Shown here one piece after another: positions 43,218 through 52,348 of a DNA stretch of 64,000 nucleotides. Origin of the DNA: Mycolicibacterium vulneris. Its GTDB lineage: Bacteria; Actinomycetota; Actinomycetes; Mycobacteriales; Mycobacteriaceae. The position numbers were made by a program, and so were the translations under genes. Position 1 is the stretch's first letter; every line of letters begins with the position of its first letter. The stretch lies in the NCBI RefSeq assembly GCF_002104765.1, contig NZ_NCXM01000022.1, positions 1-64,000 on the forward strand. Reading direction: 5' to 3'. The notes under the pieces are model-generated. The model saw nothing but the letters and a program-made list of their open reading frames with translations. It was not told the DNA's origin and did not search any database.

Positions 43218-43868
43218 TCAAAGCCCGGCCGTTCCGGCCGCGAGGAACAAACAACCGGCCGCGGCAAGCAAAAGCGCGACTTCGCGGCGCCGGCGCGATC
43301 GAATCCAGTTGTGCAACGCTTTCATCGACGAGGCGGTCGCCTCGGGTGCCAGTAGATAGGCCAGCAGCGGAAGCTCCACGAGCGCGAACGCCACGATGTT
43401 GAACATCAACAGGACTGCGACCTGCGTCATGGCCGCCGCGCCGGAGGCCAATATGACCGCCAGCGCGGCAAGGTAATCGACCGACGGCAATGCGATGCTG
43501 AGACCGGCGATTCCCGCGACCGGCAGCGAATGCCCCCTCAGAAATCGGTGGCCCGGCATCGCCAACCTTGCCGGGCGCGAGCCCATTCGTCCGGGGATGT
43601 CCACGGCCACTGCCACCGCGACCACCAGCGCCAGCAACCCGATCAGGATCTGAATCCTCGGCACTGTGAAGTAGCTGGACCCCATCAGTCCGCGGCGAAG
43701 CAGGAACAGGACCACCAGGCCCACCGTCATTCCCATCGCGAAACCGCCAGATAAGAATGCGAGCAATTGCAGCACCGGTCTGGGCCTGTTCAGCATGAGC
43801 ACCGTCATACCGATGCGGAATGGTTCGACACTGACGGCAACGGCCATCACCAGGACAGTGATCAACAT
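43218..43868 (-). CDS. Gap/Sap family integral membrane protein
   Basis: A 216-residue membrane protein of the mycobacterial Gap/Sap (GPL- and sulfolipid-addressing protein) family. Six hydrophobic segments are visible, starting with MLITVLVMAVAVSVEP and including LQLLAFLSGGFAMGMTVGLVVLFLL, ILIGLLALVVAVAVAV and VAVLLMFNIVAFALVELPLLAYLL. The segment SVEPFRIGMTVLMLNRPRP is characteristic of the family. Gap is required for glycopeptidolipid display and Sap for sulfolipid export, each beside an MmpL gene, so this copy probably assists MmpL10-dependent export of the lipid made by the adjacent Pks. It is the last gene of the papA3-mmpL10-chp-fadD-gap series, 31 bp after fadD. Confidence 0.85.
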   Translation of the reverse strand: MLITVLVMAVAVSVEPFRIGMTVLMLNRPRPVLQLLAFLSGGFAMGMTVGLVVLFLLRRGLMGSSYFTVPRIQILIGLLALVVAVAVAVDIPGRMGSRPARLAMPGHRFLRGHSLPVAGIAGLSIALPSVDYLAALAVILASGAAAMTQVAVLLMFNIVAFALVELPLLAYLLAPEATASSMKALHNWIRSRRRREVALLLAAAGCLFLAAGTAGL

Positions 43869-43899
43869 TGATACGGCTGCATGCCCGCCACTGGCCGGT

Positions 43900-45639
43900 T
43901 CAGGCGTCCAGCCGGACGAACTGCTTCTGTTGGTACTGCTCGATACAGGCGGCGCGGCGGATCTTGCCGCTCGTCGTGGTGGGGATGGATCCGGGTGGCA
44001 CCAGGACGAGGTCCCCGACGTTCAAGCCGTGCGCATTGGCTATCGCGGAGGTGACATCGCGTTTGACGCGGGTGAAGCGGTGCATCGCCTCTTCGTTGGA
44101 GTCGCCTCGCTCTTTGACCTCGATGATGGTGACCAACTTCTCGGTACTGTTCAGCGGAACCGATATCGCCGCGACCCGGCCGCGGGTGATCTCTTGGATC
44201 GTCGCCTCGATGTCCTCGGGATAATGGTTACGCCCCTGGATGATCAGCAGATCCTTGATGCGGCCGACAATGAACAGCTCGCCGTCGAAGCTGAAGCCTT
44301 GGTCTCCGGTTCTCAGCCAGGGCCCTTCGGGCGTGCCCGGCGACGGGTCGACGAGTGTTGCGCCGAAGCAACGCTGCTCCTCCGGAGGTTTGCGCCAGTA
44401 GCCGTCGGCCACGTTGTCGCCATGCAGCCAGATCTCGCCGATCGAGCCCTGCGGGCACTCTCGGTACGTGTCGCAGTCGACGATCCGCAGCGTCGGTGAG
44501 TGCGGCACTTTGTATTTGACCAGCGCGGTGCCCGTCCCGGCCGCACATTGCTGAGCGCGGCCGGCGGACAGCTCCCCGACATCGAAATGAACCGCGCCCG
44601 ATGCATCGCTCCAGGTGCCGGCCGCCGCGAAGACGGTTCCCTCCGCCAAACCATATGACGGACGCACCATATGGTCGTGAAAGTTGAAGTGCGCAAACCT
44701 GTCGACGAAACGCTGCAACGTGGCGGGCTCGACGCGTTCGGCACCGCTGATGATGCCCAGCACGCCGGACAGATCGAGCCCGGCCAGGTCGTTGTCGGTG
44801 GTTTTGCGGGCGGCCAAGTCAAAGGCGAAATTCGGCGCCGCCGACCAGGCATGAGGACTGCCGGCCAACGATCGCATCCATCTGGCCGGCCTTTCCAGAA
44901 ACGAGATCGGACTGCTCAGCTCGCCGCGATAGCCGCCCAGGATCGGGGCGCAGACCCCCAGCACCAAACCCATGTCGTGGTAAAAGGGCAACCACGAGAC
45001 GATCGTGAGATCTGGTGGGGCTTTGACCTTAGAGTCCGCGAAGAAGCCACGCATCAACTGCTCGAAATTCACCCGGAGGTTGCGGTGCGAGATCATGACG
45101 CCGGTTGGCTGCCGTGTTGAGCCTGAGCTGTACTGCAAATACGCCGTGCTGGGCACATCGGCCGTCCGAACGCTTGTTCCGCCATCGACGTTGAGGTTCA
45201 GCGAATCGATTTCGACGATCTTGGGAGCCGCGTCCAGGCGTGCTTTATCGACGTATTCGGTGATGTCTTCCGCGACGGCGGACGTTGTGAGAACAACCGA
45301 GGGCGACGTGTCGGCGAGGACCCCGCTCACCCGCTCATGACTCGAGCCTCGATGCGGCAATGGAAGCGGCACTGCGATGAGACCAGCCTGCATGGATCCC
45401 AAGAAGGCCACGATGTAGTCGAGGCTCTGGGGAGCCAGGATCACCGCCCTGTCTCCGACGGACCCGTGCAGGTGAAGTTCGCGTGCCAAGTTCAGTGTCC
45501 GGCGCGACAACTGCGACCACGTCAGACTCTCGGGAACACCCGCCCAGTCGTCGTCGTAATTGGTGAACGTGAACGCTATGTCGTTGGGCCGCAAGCTGGC
45601 ACGGCCATGCAGCATCGAGAGAATAGAAGACTGGGACAT
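43900..45639 (-). CDS. fadD23: Long-chain fatty acid-AMP ligase, FadD23/FadD21-like
   Basis: A fatty-acyl-AMP ligase (FAAL) of 579 residues that activates a fatty acid as acyl-adenylate and passes it to a polyketide synthase. Adenylation motifs are [21 protein letters not shown] (A3), [26 protein letters not shown] (A5), WLRTGDQGF (A7) and [20 protein letters not shown] (A8). The last, with [10 protein letters not shown], is diagnostic of FAALs as opposed to CoA ligases. The C-terminal lysine lies in [12 protein letters not shown]. Sequence is closest by eye to FadD23 and FadD21 of the sulfolipid and diacyltrehalose loci. ATG 45639 matches the family start, though no good ribosome binding site is seen; GTG 45648 is an alternative. 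It is 46 bp downstream of the chp gene. Confidence 0.93.
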   Translation of the reverse strand: MSQSSILSMLHGRASLRPNDIAFTFTNYDDDWAGVPESLTWSQLSRRTLNLARELHLHGSVGDRAVILAPQSLDYIVAFLGSMQAGLIAVPLPLPHRGSSHERVSGVLADTSPSVVLTTSAVAEDITEYVDKARLDAAPKIVEIDSLNLNVDGGTSVRTADVPSTAYLQYSSGSTRQPTGVMISHRNLRVNFEQLMRGFFADSKVKAPPDLTIVSWLPFYHDMGLVLGVCAPILGGYRGELSSPISFLERPARWMRSLAGSPHAWSAAPNFAFDLAARKTTDNDLAGLDLSGVLGIISGAERVEPATLQRFVDRFAHFNFHDHMVRPSYGLAEGTVFAAAGTWSDASGAVHFDVGELSAGRAQQCAAGTGTALVKYKVPHSPTLRIVDCDTYRECPQGSIGEIWLHGDNVADGYWRKPPEEQRCFGATLVDPSPGTPEGPWLRTGDQGFSFDGELFIVGRIKDLLIIQGRNHYPEDIEATIQEITRGRVAAISVPLNSTEKLVTIIEVKERGDSNEEAMHRFTRVKRDVTSAIANAHGLNVGDLVLVPPGSIPTTTSGKIRRAACIEQYQQKQFVRLDA

Positions 45640-45685
45640 AGGCGTCACATCACGTCCGTACTGATAGTCGATTTGCGGCTCGGGT

Positions 45686-46813
45686 TCAGTGGTCGGCTTC
45701 GCCTGCGCTGTGCGACAACACGGACATCGCACCGCTGAGGATCTGCGAGAACGGGTCAGCGCCGCCGCCGAATGTCGCCTGGTTGGCCGGCGCCGTGACG
45801 GCCGCTGGGTCGAAGCCGTGCACGGGGTCCACCTGCACGGGAGCGGTCGCCGGGTCGTCGTTTCGTGAATAGCCCGCGTTCACCCGGGGAGTCAGGATCG
45901 CGTCGAGTTTGTTCAGCGTGTCCTCCGGGATCCCGATGTAGGCCAGCGGCATGACCAGCGGAAGGTGCTTTTCGGGGACCATGATCGTGGTGATTTTGGC
46001 GCCCCGGGAGTTAACCGTGGTTCTGATGTTCTGCGGCGGCACCATGCTCGGGTTCGTGAAGGCCACCGCGGTGTGACCCGTGGCGAGACCCAGCAGCGTG
46101 TTGGCGAGAGCGAACAAGTTGTCCGGCCGGTCAGGGAAGTCCGCAATCGAGTCGTACGCTGCCACGAACTTGTCGGTGTCGTACTGGCTCTCGTACGGCG
46201 GTGGCATGCGGTAGTCGAGCGCTGGAACAACGCTGCCGACCGGGAACATGGCGCTCAGGAAACTCTGGCCGAAGGCGTGCTGCCCGATCGGGTCGCCGAA
46301 TGTTGCGAAGTTCAGCGTCTCGGGTGGGGGAGCGGTCGGATCATTGGCCAGTCGGGCCTGCTCGCCGTCGACAACGAACCCGCCCTCGGACAAGCCGATC
46401 GCCGTGCCGGGGCGACCGGTGGTGCGGATCGCCGCGTCGAGGTTGTTGATGCCCTCGTCGACAGACTCGCCCACGCTGGGGCCGTCGATCCCCAGGCCCG
46501 GGAAGGATTCATCGATCTTGCCGATCCCCGGGAAGAGTCGCTCCAAGACATGCCCCTGCACCTGACCAGCGGGGTAGCGAACGATTTGGCGCTGCTGGCC
46601 CGGGAACCACTCCGCGCCCTCCATACGGATGTACTGGTCGTAGGGGATGCCCAGCACATGAGCGCCGCCAAGGGCGTAGGCGGTCTGGTCGCCCGGCGCC
46701 CCGGGGGTGGGCGGGCCGCCGATCGGCGTGTCGGCCTTTGCAGTACCGATGCCGAAATGCCCTGCGCCACTTACAGTTAACAGCGCCGCAACTCCTGCGA
46801 GTAGTTTCTTCAT
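45686..46813 (-). CDS. Secreted PE-PPE/Chp-type serine acyltransferase
   Basis: A 375-residue secreted alpha/beta hydrolase of the PE-PPE domain family, homologous to Chp1 (sulfolipid) and Chp2 (polyacyltrehalose) and to the Pe protein of the TPP cluster. A signal peptide spans about residues 1-27 ([15 protein letters not shown]...GTAKA). The mature part has [17 protein letters not shown], the nucleophile elbow [11 protein letters not shown] with Ser142, and [10 protein letters not shown]. Despite the family name it has no PE motif domain. Homologues transfer acyl chains between acylated trehalose molecules outside the membrane to give the fully acylated glycolipid. It lies 53 bp downstream of mmpL10. 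The C-terminal 40 residues ([23 protein letters not shown]) include a short amphipathic helix. Confidence 0.9.
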   Translation of the reverse strand: MKKLLAGVAALLTVSGAGHFGIGTAKADTPIGGPPTPGAPGDQTAYALGGAHVLGIPYDQYIRMEGAEWFPGQQRQIVRYPAGQVQGHVLERLFPGIGKIDESFPGLGIDGPSVGESVDEGINNLDAAIRTTGRPGTAIGLSEGGFVVDGEQARLANDPTAPPPETLNFATFGDPIGQHAFGQSFLSAMFPVGSVVPALDYRMPPPYESQYDTDKFVAAYDSIADFPDRPDNLFALANTLLGLATGHTAVAFTNPSMVPPQNIRTTVNSRGAKITTIMVPEKHLPLVMPLAYIGIPEDTLNKLDAILTPRVNAGYSRNDDPATAPVQVDPVHGFDPAAVTAPANQATFGGGADPFSQILSGAMSVLSHSAGEADH

Positions 46814-46866
46814 CCCTACTCCTGACCCTTCGGCTTCTCTAGTCTCACATACATCATGGGTGCGTG

Positions 46867-49800
46867 CTAACTGGGCTCTGGTTCGGCGCGTCCGACCGCC
46901 GCTTGCGACGGCGGCCGCCGCCGCAAGGATCGCCCTACGCTCATTCGTGACGGCCACCAGTTCGCCCGCCCCGCCAGCGCAGCGATGGCGGGAACCGTGA
47001 TGGTGCGCACCAAGAAGGTATCCAGCAGAATTCCCACGCCGATCACGAAACCGCCTTGAATCACGGTGCCGATGCTGGAGAACAGGAGACCGCACATCGA
47101 CGCGGCGAAGATCAGACCCGCCGCAGTGATCACGCCGCCTGTCGAACTCAGGGTGCGGATGATGCCGTAACGCATGCTGTGCGGAGACTCGTCACGCATT
47201 CGCGAGACAAGCAGCATGTTGTAGTCGGCTCCCACCGCGACCAGCACCACGAATGCCAGCGGCGGCACGCTCCAATGCAAGTGCTGACCGAGTAGGAATT
47301 GAAACCCCAGACCGCCGATCCCCACCGCCGATAGATACGAAATAACCACGGTGGCAACCAGATACAGCGGCGCGACGATCGCGCGTAGCAGCGCGATCAA
47401 CGTCAGCAGCACGACGAGCAGGGTTACCGCGATGATAAACCGGATGTCGTGTTGGTAATAGTCCCGCGTGTCCTTCAGGCCTGCGGTGTACCCCGCCATC
47501 GATACGGTGGCGTCCGCCAACGCGGTATTGGGTTGGGCTCCCCGGGCGGTCGCGGTGATGGCATTGACCTGATCCATGGCTTCGGTGCTGAAGGGATTGA
47601 GTTTGGTTTGGACCAAGTACCGCACCGAGCGGCCGTCTTGTGAAATGAACACCTTGGCCGCCTGCTGGAACTCCGGTAGGTGCAGAAGCTGGGACGGGAT
47701 ATTGAACCCCGCCATTGCCGGACGCGCCGCGTCACGTTTCAGCGACAGCAAAAACGCGGCTGACTCGCTGAGCCCCGCGCCCAGCTGCTTGACCTTGTCG
47801 ATGAGTTGAGCCACCGCGTCGGCCACCTGCCGGCTCCCACCGGCGAGCTGGTCTGCGCCACTTTGCAGGGTGTTGAGGTTGGCCTGCAGGCCGCCGGGTT
47901 TGTCCATCCCCATGGAATGCAGCACGTCGCTGAGCTTCGCGAACGCGCTGCGCAGGCGGTCTGTCGACGCTTTCAGGGCCCGCTTGTCCGGGTACTCCTG
48001 CAGTTGGTGGGACAAGTCATTGATGGCGTCGAGGTCTGCTTGATCGCGCGCGCCCACCAGCTGCTCGAACGTCCCGCGGGTGGCGCTACACGACGAGTCG
48101 GCATCGCAGACCGGGTTGCCTTGCAGCGCCGTCAAGACCGGGCCTATCCACGCGAACATGTTCTTGGCGGCCGAGAAGTTCCAACCCATCGCATTGCTGA
48201 GCGAGTTGACGTGGTCGACGAGTCGGGCTGCGATGTCGACCTCTTCGACCAGCGCGTTGCCGCTGTACTGGTTCTTCGTCGATGAGAAGGCAGTCTCCAG
48301 TTCGCGCACGCTCGCAGCGAGCTGGTTGACCTGGCCGCGGACATCGCCAAGGTTGTCGGCCAGCGTGCCGGCCCCTTCGGTCAGGCGGTTGAGGTCATTG
48401 GTCTGGTCGTTGATCATCCTGGACCCGCCGGCCAGCAGGCTGCCGATTGCGCCTGCCTGATAGGTGGCTCTGAATTGTTCCGGCACATTCCCGGTGGGGC
48501 GGGTGATGCCGCTGACGGCACCGACATTCGGCAGTTGGCTGACGCGATCCGCCATCTGTTCCAAGTCCGCAAGGGCCTGCGGCGTGCGAAGGTCATGCGG
48601 CGACTGGACCAGGATGTATTCCGGAATGGATTGATTCACGGGGAAATGGCGATCCAGCGCCGCGTATCCGATGGAGCTCGGAGCAGACGCCCGCAGGGCC
48701 TTGCGGTCGTCGTAGTTGTAGCGCACCAAGCCCGCGCAGCTGGCCAAGATGATCAGCACAAGCACGCTGGCAACCAGATGTGCCCTCGGCCGGCGCACAA
48801 TGCGTATCCCGGAACGCCGCCAGAACCGCGCGGTCAGTTCACGCCGGGGCTTGATCCAACCGCGTGGTCCGGCGAGCACCATGATTGCCGGCAACAGCGT
48901 CACTGCGGCCAGGAATGCGACGCCGATCCCGATTGCCGAGGAGATCCCGACCGTTTTGAACACGCCCATCCGGGCGAAGCTGATGAGGAGAAAGGTGATT
49001 CCCACGGTGCTGGCGGACGCAGTGATCACCTTCCCGATCGAGATCAGCGCCTTCTTCATCGCCTGATCGAAATCGTCTCCCGACCGCAGATAGTCGTGAT
49101 AGCGACTGATGAGAAAGACGGCGTAATCGGTCCCGGCGCCAGCCATGATCGCGCTCAGGAACACGATGGACTGGTTAGAGACCCCCGAGCCGGTGAATTG
49201 CGAGTAGCCCGCCACCGCCGCCTCCGCGATCATCAGGGACAACCCGATAGTGATCAACGGCAGCAGCATTGTGACCGCGCTGCGGTAAACGAATATCAGG
49301 ACGATGAGCACCAGAATGGCGATCGCCAGCTCGATCGGGAGCCGATCCCGATCGCCCGCGACGGTGAGGTCGGCGACGGTCGCCGCGGGGCCGGTGAGGT
49401 TCACCGCCAGGGGCGTTCCGGTCGGATTGTTCTCCAGCGTTCGTTTGACGATGTCGCTGATCCGGTTGAAGGCAGCGTAAGACTGCGGGGTGCCCAGCTC
49501 GCCCGCAACGCCGACCGGGAACACCCAAGCCTTGTGGTCCTTGCTGGTCACGACCGAACGCAGGGGCGGCGCGCTGACGAAATCCTGCAACATCACGACA
49601 TCTCGCGTGTCCTGGCGCAGCGCGGTCACCAATTTGCGGTAAGTGGCTTCGTCGGCGGGGCCGAGGCCCTTCTCATCGGTCAGGGCCACCAGTAGGAGGT
49701 CGTCGGAGCCCGACTCGTGGAACGCCTCGGTCATCTTTCGGGCGGTGATACTGGACGGCGCATTGCTCGGCAAGATAGCGAGCGGATGCTTTTGGGCCAT

Positions 49801-49905
49801 CTCGTTGAGGGATGGGAATGTCAGTGGCAGGGCGACCGCTAAAGCGGCCCAGGCCCCTATAACGACCCAGGGCCACCGCACCACAAAAGCGGCTATTCGT
49901 CGCAT
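46867..49905 (-). CDS. mmpL10: MmpL10-type lipid transporter
   Basis: A 1012-residue RND-superfamily transporter that exports acylated trehalose lipids in the DAT and TPP pathways. It has TM1 ([17 protein letters not shown]) and TM2-6 from [20 protein letters not shown], with the proton-relay DY in [18 protein letters not shown]. The second periplasmic loop is long, helical and contains one Cys pair ([12 protein letters not shown]). TM7-12 follow from [15 protein letters not shown], with a second DY in [16 protein letters not shown]. Assignment to MmpL10 rather than another MmpL rests on synteny with papA3, chp and fadD and on sequence impression. ATG 49905 has GAGG 6 nt upstream. The gene is 105 bp downstream of papA3. 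Confidence 0.92.
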   Translation of the reverse strand: MRRIAAFVVRWPWVVIGAWAALAVALPLTFPSLNEMAQKHPLAILPSNAPSSITARKMTEAFHESGSDDLLLVALTDEKGLGPADEATYRKLVTALRQDTRDVVMLQDFVSAPPLRSVVTSKDHKAWVFPVGVAGELGTPQSYAAFNRISDIVKRTLENNPTGTPLAVNLTGPAATVADLTVAGDRDRLPIELAIAILVLIVLIFVYRSAVTMLLPLITIGLSLMIAEAAVAGYSQFTGSGVSNQSIVFLSAIMAGAGTDYAVFLISRYHDYLRSGDDFDQAMKKALISIGKVITASASTVGITFLLISFARMGVFKTVGISSAIGIGVAFLAAVTLLPAIMVLAGPRGWIKPRRELTARFWRRSGIRIVRRPRAHLVASVLVLIILASCAGLVRYNYDDRKALRASAPSSIGYAALDRHFPVNQSIPEYILVQSPHDLRTPQALADLEQMADRVSQLPNVGAVSGITRPTGNVPEQFRATYQAGAIGSLLAGGSRMINDQTNDLNRLTEGAGTLADNLGDVRGQVNQLAASVRELETAFSSTKNQYSGNALVEEVDIAARLVDHVNSLSNAMGWNFSAAKNMFAWIGPVLTALQGNPVCDADSSCSATRGTFEQLVGARDQADLDAINDLSHQLQEYPDKRALKASTDRLRSAFAKLSDVLHSMGMDKPGGLQANLNTLQSGADQLAGGSRQVADAVAQLIDKVKQLGAGLSESAAFLLSLKRDAARPAMAGFNIPSQLLHLPEFQQAAKVFISQDGRSVRYLVQTKLNPFSTEAMDQVNAITATARGAQPNTALADATVSMAGYTAGLKDTRDYYQHDIRFIIAVTLLVVLLTLIALLRAIVAPLYLVATVVISYLSAVGIGGLGFQFLLGQHLHWSVPPLAFVVLVAVGADYNMLLVSRMRDESPHSMRYGIIRTLSSTGGVITAAGLIFAASMCGLLFSSIGTVIQGGFVIGVGILLDTFLVRTITVPAIAALAGRANWWPSRMSVGRSLRRRPPSQAAVGRAEPEPS

Positions 49906-50010
49906 ATCGGCCTCATCCCGGCCGCCGCAGTTGTTTGCGTTCTGCGGCGGCACCCGCCGACGCTGTGGTCAAACCGCGCAATTTCCCGCGAGTCATCGAA
50001 CTACTCCACG

Positions 50011-51432
50011 CTACCCAACGCGTCCCCAATGCCCGGTGTCGGCGACCCGCCCGCACACGGACCGCATCGCTTCCAAATAGCGGGCAACCGATTTCTGAGC
50101 GATCGGATCATCGGGGAACATCATCGCCATTGCCGTGCCTTCCCCGTACCGAAATAGGTAGATGGTCAGCTGGTACGAATACCGGCCGTCCGAGTAGATT
50201 CCTATGTTGTTCGCATAGCCGAGGTCAGCTGCCGCGAGCACGGCATTTAGGGGAGCGGCGCCACCATGGAAAAAGTTCGATACCGGAAAGTTTGGCTGCG
50301 GCCACTTCAGCCACGGCGCTAATTCCAATACGCGGTAATACGGCACCTTCGCCAGGTGCTGACCTGAATCGAAAGAAGTCTGCGCCGCCCAGGCGGCCTC
50401 GGCGAAAGTGGCTGCGGCTATCGGCACGGCGATCGGGACCAAGCCGGTAAACCAACCCTGCGTCATGAAATTATCTGTAGTCCTGCGTGTATCCCTCGGA
50501 GTTAGGCCGTAATACGTTGGCGCACCGGTGAATTCGTGCTCGACCTGGGCGATGCACGCGAACAGGCCACCGATGAAACGCGCGCCGACCGCGGTGCAAG
50601 CCGATTCGAATCGCTCCGTCTGTTCTGCGTCCATCAGGAGTTCGGAGACCATGTCGCTGGCAGTCGCCCCCGACGGGTTGCCCAATGGCAGCGGAAATTC
50701 AGGAAAACTGCCATTGTTGTTCTCGGCGAAGTCAATCCACGTGCGTACCTCAGGCGAATCCACGGTTAACGTCGACGTGTACCGACGCTCCCCCGCGCAG
50801 AAATCGTCAAAGCTGCCGGCATCGGGAAGCTCGAGGGGTTCACCGCCTGCGCTCGCCGCCGCATACATTCCGTTGGCCTCGAGCATCGTTGTGCCGATCA
50901 GCGTCGCGTCCCCGTGGACATGATCCATAGCGGCAAAGAAAGTAAAGTGATCATCGCTCTGGACAATCCCGAAGGTGAAGCAGCCCCACTCCAGCGGATT
51001 CGGTATCGCCACCACATGAGCGCGCATTTCGTCACCTGTCATTTCGCCGTGATCGATCGGGGCGAATTCAATATCAGCGGGGTCGCTGATGGTGTGCCTG
51101 ATGAACTCTCCGTCGCCGGTGTGGTCGAACCAACTGCGGAACGTGTCATGCCGGCGCAGGTATGCGTTGACGGCATGGTTCATGGCGGAAATATCGCATT
51201 GGCCGGGTACGTCACAGGTCGCGATGATTTGCCGGGAAAAGTCGAGCCCCGCGGACGTTCGCTCGTGAAAATTACGAAGATGCTGGCCCTGCATGTAGCT
51301 GACCGGTACCGAACTGGCCGGCGCCTGTTGCGCCTTCTCGGCGGCCGCGGCCGTCGGGTGCCAGGAGATGACCGACCCAGGGGCCGGGGTCCAATCACCG
51401 AGCGAGCCGATCGTAATTTTCCCGATGCGCAA
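50011..51432 (-). CDS. papA3: Polyketide-associated acyltransferase PapA3
   Basis: A cytoplasmic acyltransferase of 473 residues that loads the Pks product and a fatty acid on trehalose. The condensation-type HxxxD motif is HVHGD (His171-Asp175) in FAAMDHVHGDATL. Other conserved blocks are LGDWTPAPGSVISWHPT at the N-terminus, LRRHDTFRSWF, VDSPEVRTWIDFAENNNGSFPEFPLPLG, ARFIGGLFACIA and NIGIYSDGRYSY. They agree with M. tuberculosis PapA3. The start is the rare codon TTG at 51432: it has GAGGAG six bases upstream and gives exactly the family N-terminus (RIG...), while no ATG or GTG does. It is divergent from pks and leads the leftward series papA3-mmpL10-chp-fadD-gap. Confidence 0.93.
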   Translation of the reverse strand: MRIGKITIGSLGDWTPAPGSVISWHPTAAAAEKAQQAPASSVPVSYMQGQHLRNFHERTSAGLDFSRQIIATCDVPGQCDISAMNHAVNAYLRRHDTFRSWFDHTGDGEFIRHTISDPADIEFAPIDHGEMTGDEMRAHVVAIPNPLEWGCFTFGIVQSDDHFTFFAAMDHVHGDATLIGTTMLEANGMYAAASAGGEPLELPDAGSFDDFCAGERRYTSTLTVDSPEVRTWIDFAENNNGSFPEFPLPLGNPSGATASDMVSELLMDAEQTERFESACTAVGARFIGGLFACIAQVEHEFTGAPTYYGLTPRDTRRTTDNFMTQGWFTGLVPIAVPIAAATFAEAAWAAQTSFDSGQHLAKVPYYRVLELAPWLKWPQPNFPVSNFFHGGAAPLNAVLAAADLGYANNIGIYSDGRYSYQLTIYLFRYGEGTAMAMMFPDDPIAQKSVARYLEAMRSVCGRVADTGHWGRVG

Positions 51433-52348
51433 TCTAGTCTCCTCGGTCTCGACGGCCGCGGTTCGGCCCTGCCGGTCGCGGCACCAAGATAACCCTGTCC
51501 GGAGTGACCGAAGCGAGGTGCGCGGATGCGCGTGCGACAACCCACCGACACGGCAGGCGGTGGTCAGGATGGAACGGCCCCGCGCCGGACGCAGGCCGGC
51601 GCCGACAGTTGACGATACTCGCGCGATCACCTGACGATACTTGTGCAACACGCCGCAGAGAAGCGCCATACTCGTTTGACTGTTATACGCGTGCACAATC
51701 GGACCGCCATGCGTACATTGATTGACGGACCTGATTGTTTCGCCGCCGCACGCCTTTGTCGGCCGGTCAGCGACGGCTGAGCCGGCGGGAGCATTTGATC
51801 TTGCTAGGAGTGTCGAGATGGGCCGTGCGTTGCAATGTCGGATCAAGGCCCGTTGAGAGCAGGCAAGTCATCGCATGCCCTGATGTATCTGGACTGGTGG
51901 ACCACGTTGCGGGACATGAGATCCCGCGTGACTGTGGGAGTCGATCGCGTGCGATGGGGCGATCGACGTGCATGCAGGTCGAGGAGGTGCCTTGTCGCTG
52001 CCGCAGCGGCAGGGTCCGCCCGCCCATTCTGCCGGGTGTATTGTCGTCGCCTATACCTGAAGCCTTCCTGCGGTCGATGATTTGCGGGAAGCGCGAATTT
52101 GAGTGCGGCGCTTGAAGATATCTGCGGCACGGCGGGTCGGGGTACTCTCCGAACACGGGCTGGTTTGGTGGTGAAGTGATTTGAGCTGACGACGGTTGCT
52201 GGAGGCAGTGCACCAGCAAACTTCCGCACGCTGTCTGCTCCGGGGTGTGCAGTGAGCGGCCCAAGATCTGGTACGGACACCACGGCCGTGGCGCTGAAAG
52301 GTGCACGGCGACGGAATCCTCGCGAGCCGAAACGGAGAGGACAACCAC
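51433..52348. promoter_or_regulatory. 916-bp divergent intergenic region between papA3 and pks
   Basis: No convincing gene lies here. Within it are a direct repeat (51610-51646) and a short hairpin CTGCCGC-A-GCGGCAG (51998-52012). A mini open frame with a TAGGAG ribosome binding site encodes MGRALQCRIKAR (51818-51856). A TACTCT hexamer at 52143-52148 could be a -10 for pks. The length is unusual for divergent mycobacterial genes, which suggests that both lipid operons are controlled from here and that pks has a long leader. Confidence 0.45.
51610..51646. repeat. Direct repeat TGACGATACT, 22 bp apart
   Basis: TGACGATACT occurs at 51610-51619 and again at 51632-51641. The similarity continues for five more bases with transitions only (cgcgc and tgtgc). 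The 22-bp register equals about two helical turns, so two protein subunits could bind the same DNA face. On the minus strand each copy reads AGTATCGTCA, which includes the -10-like TATCGT pointing toward papA3. It may be a regulator site or tandem promoters. Confidence 0.6.

Noticed and set aside
51735-52115. A 126-codon open frame in the papA3-pks gap.
   Set aside because: It is Cys/Arg-rich with no recognisable domain and no good ribosome binding site, and the composition looks like chance in non-coding DNA. It cannot be fully excluded.
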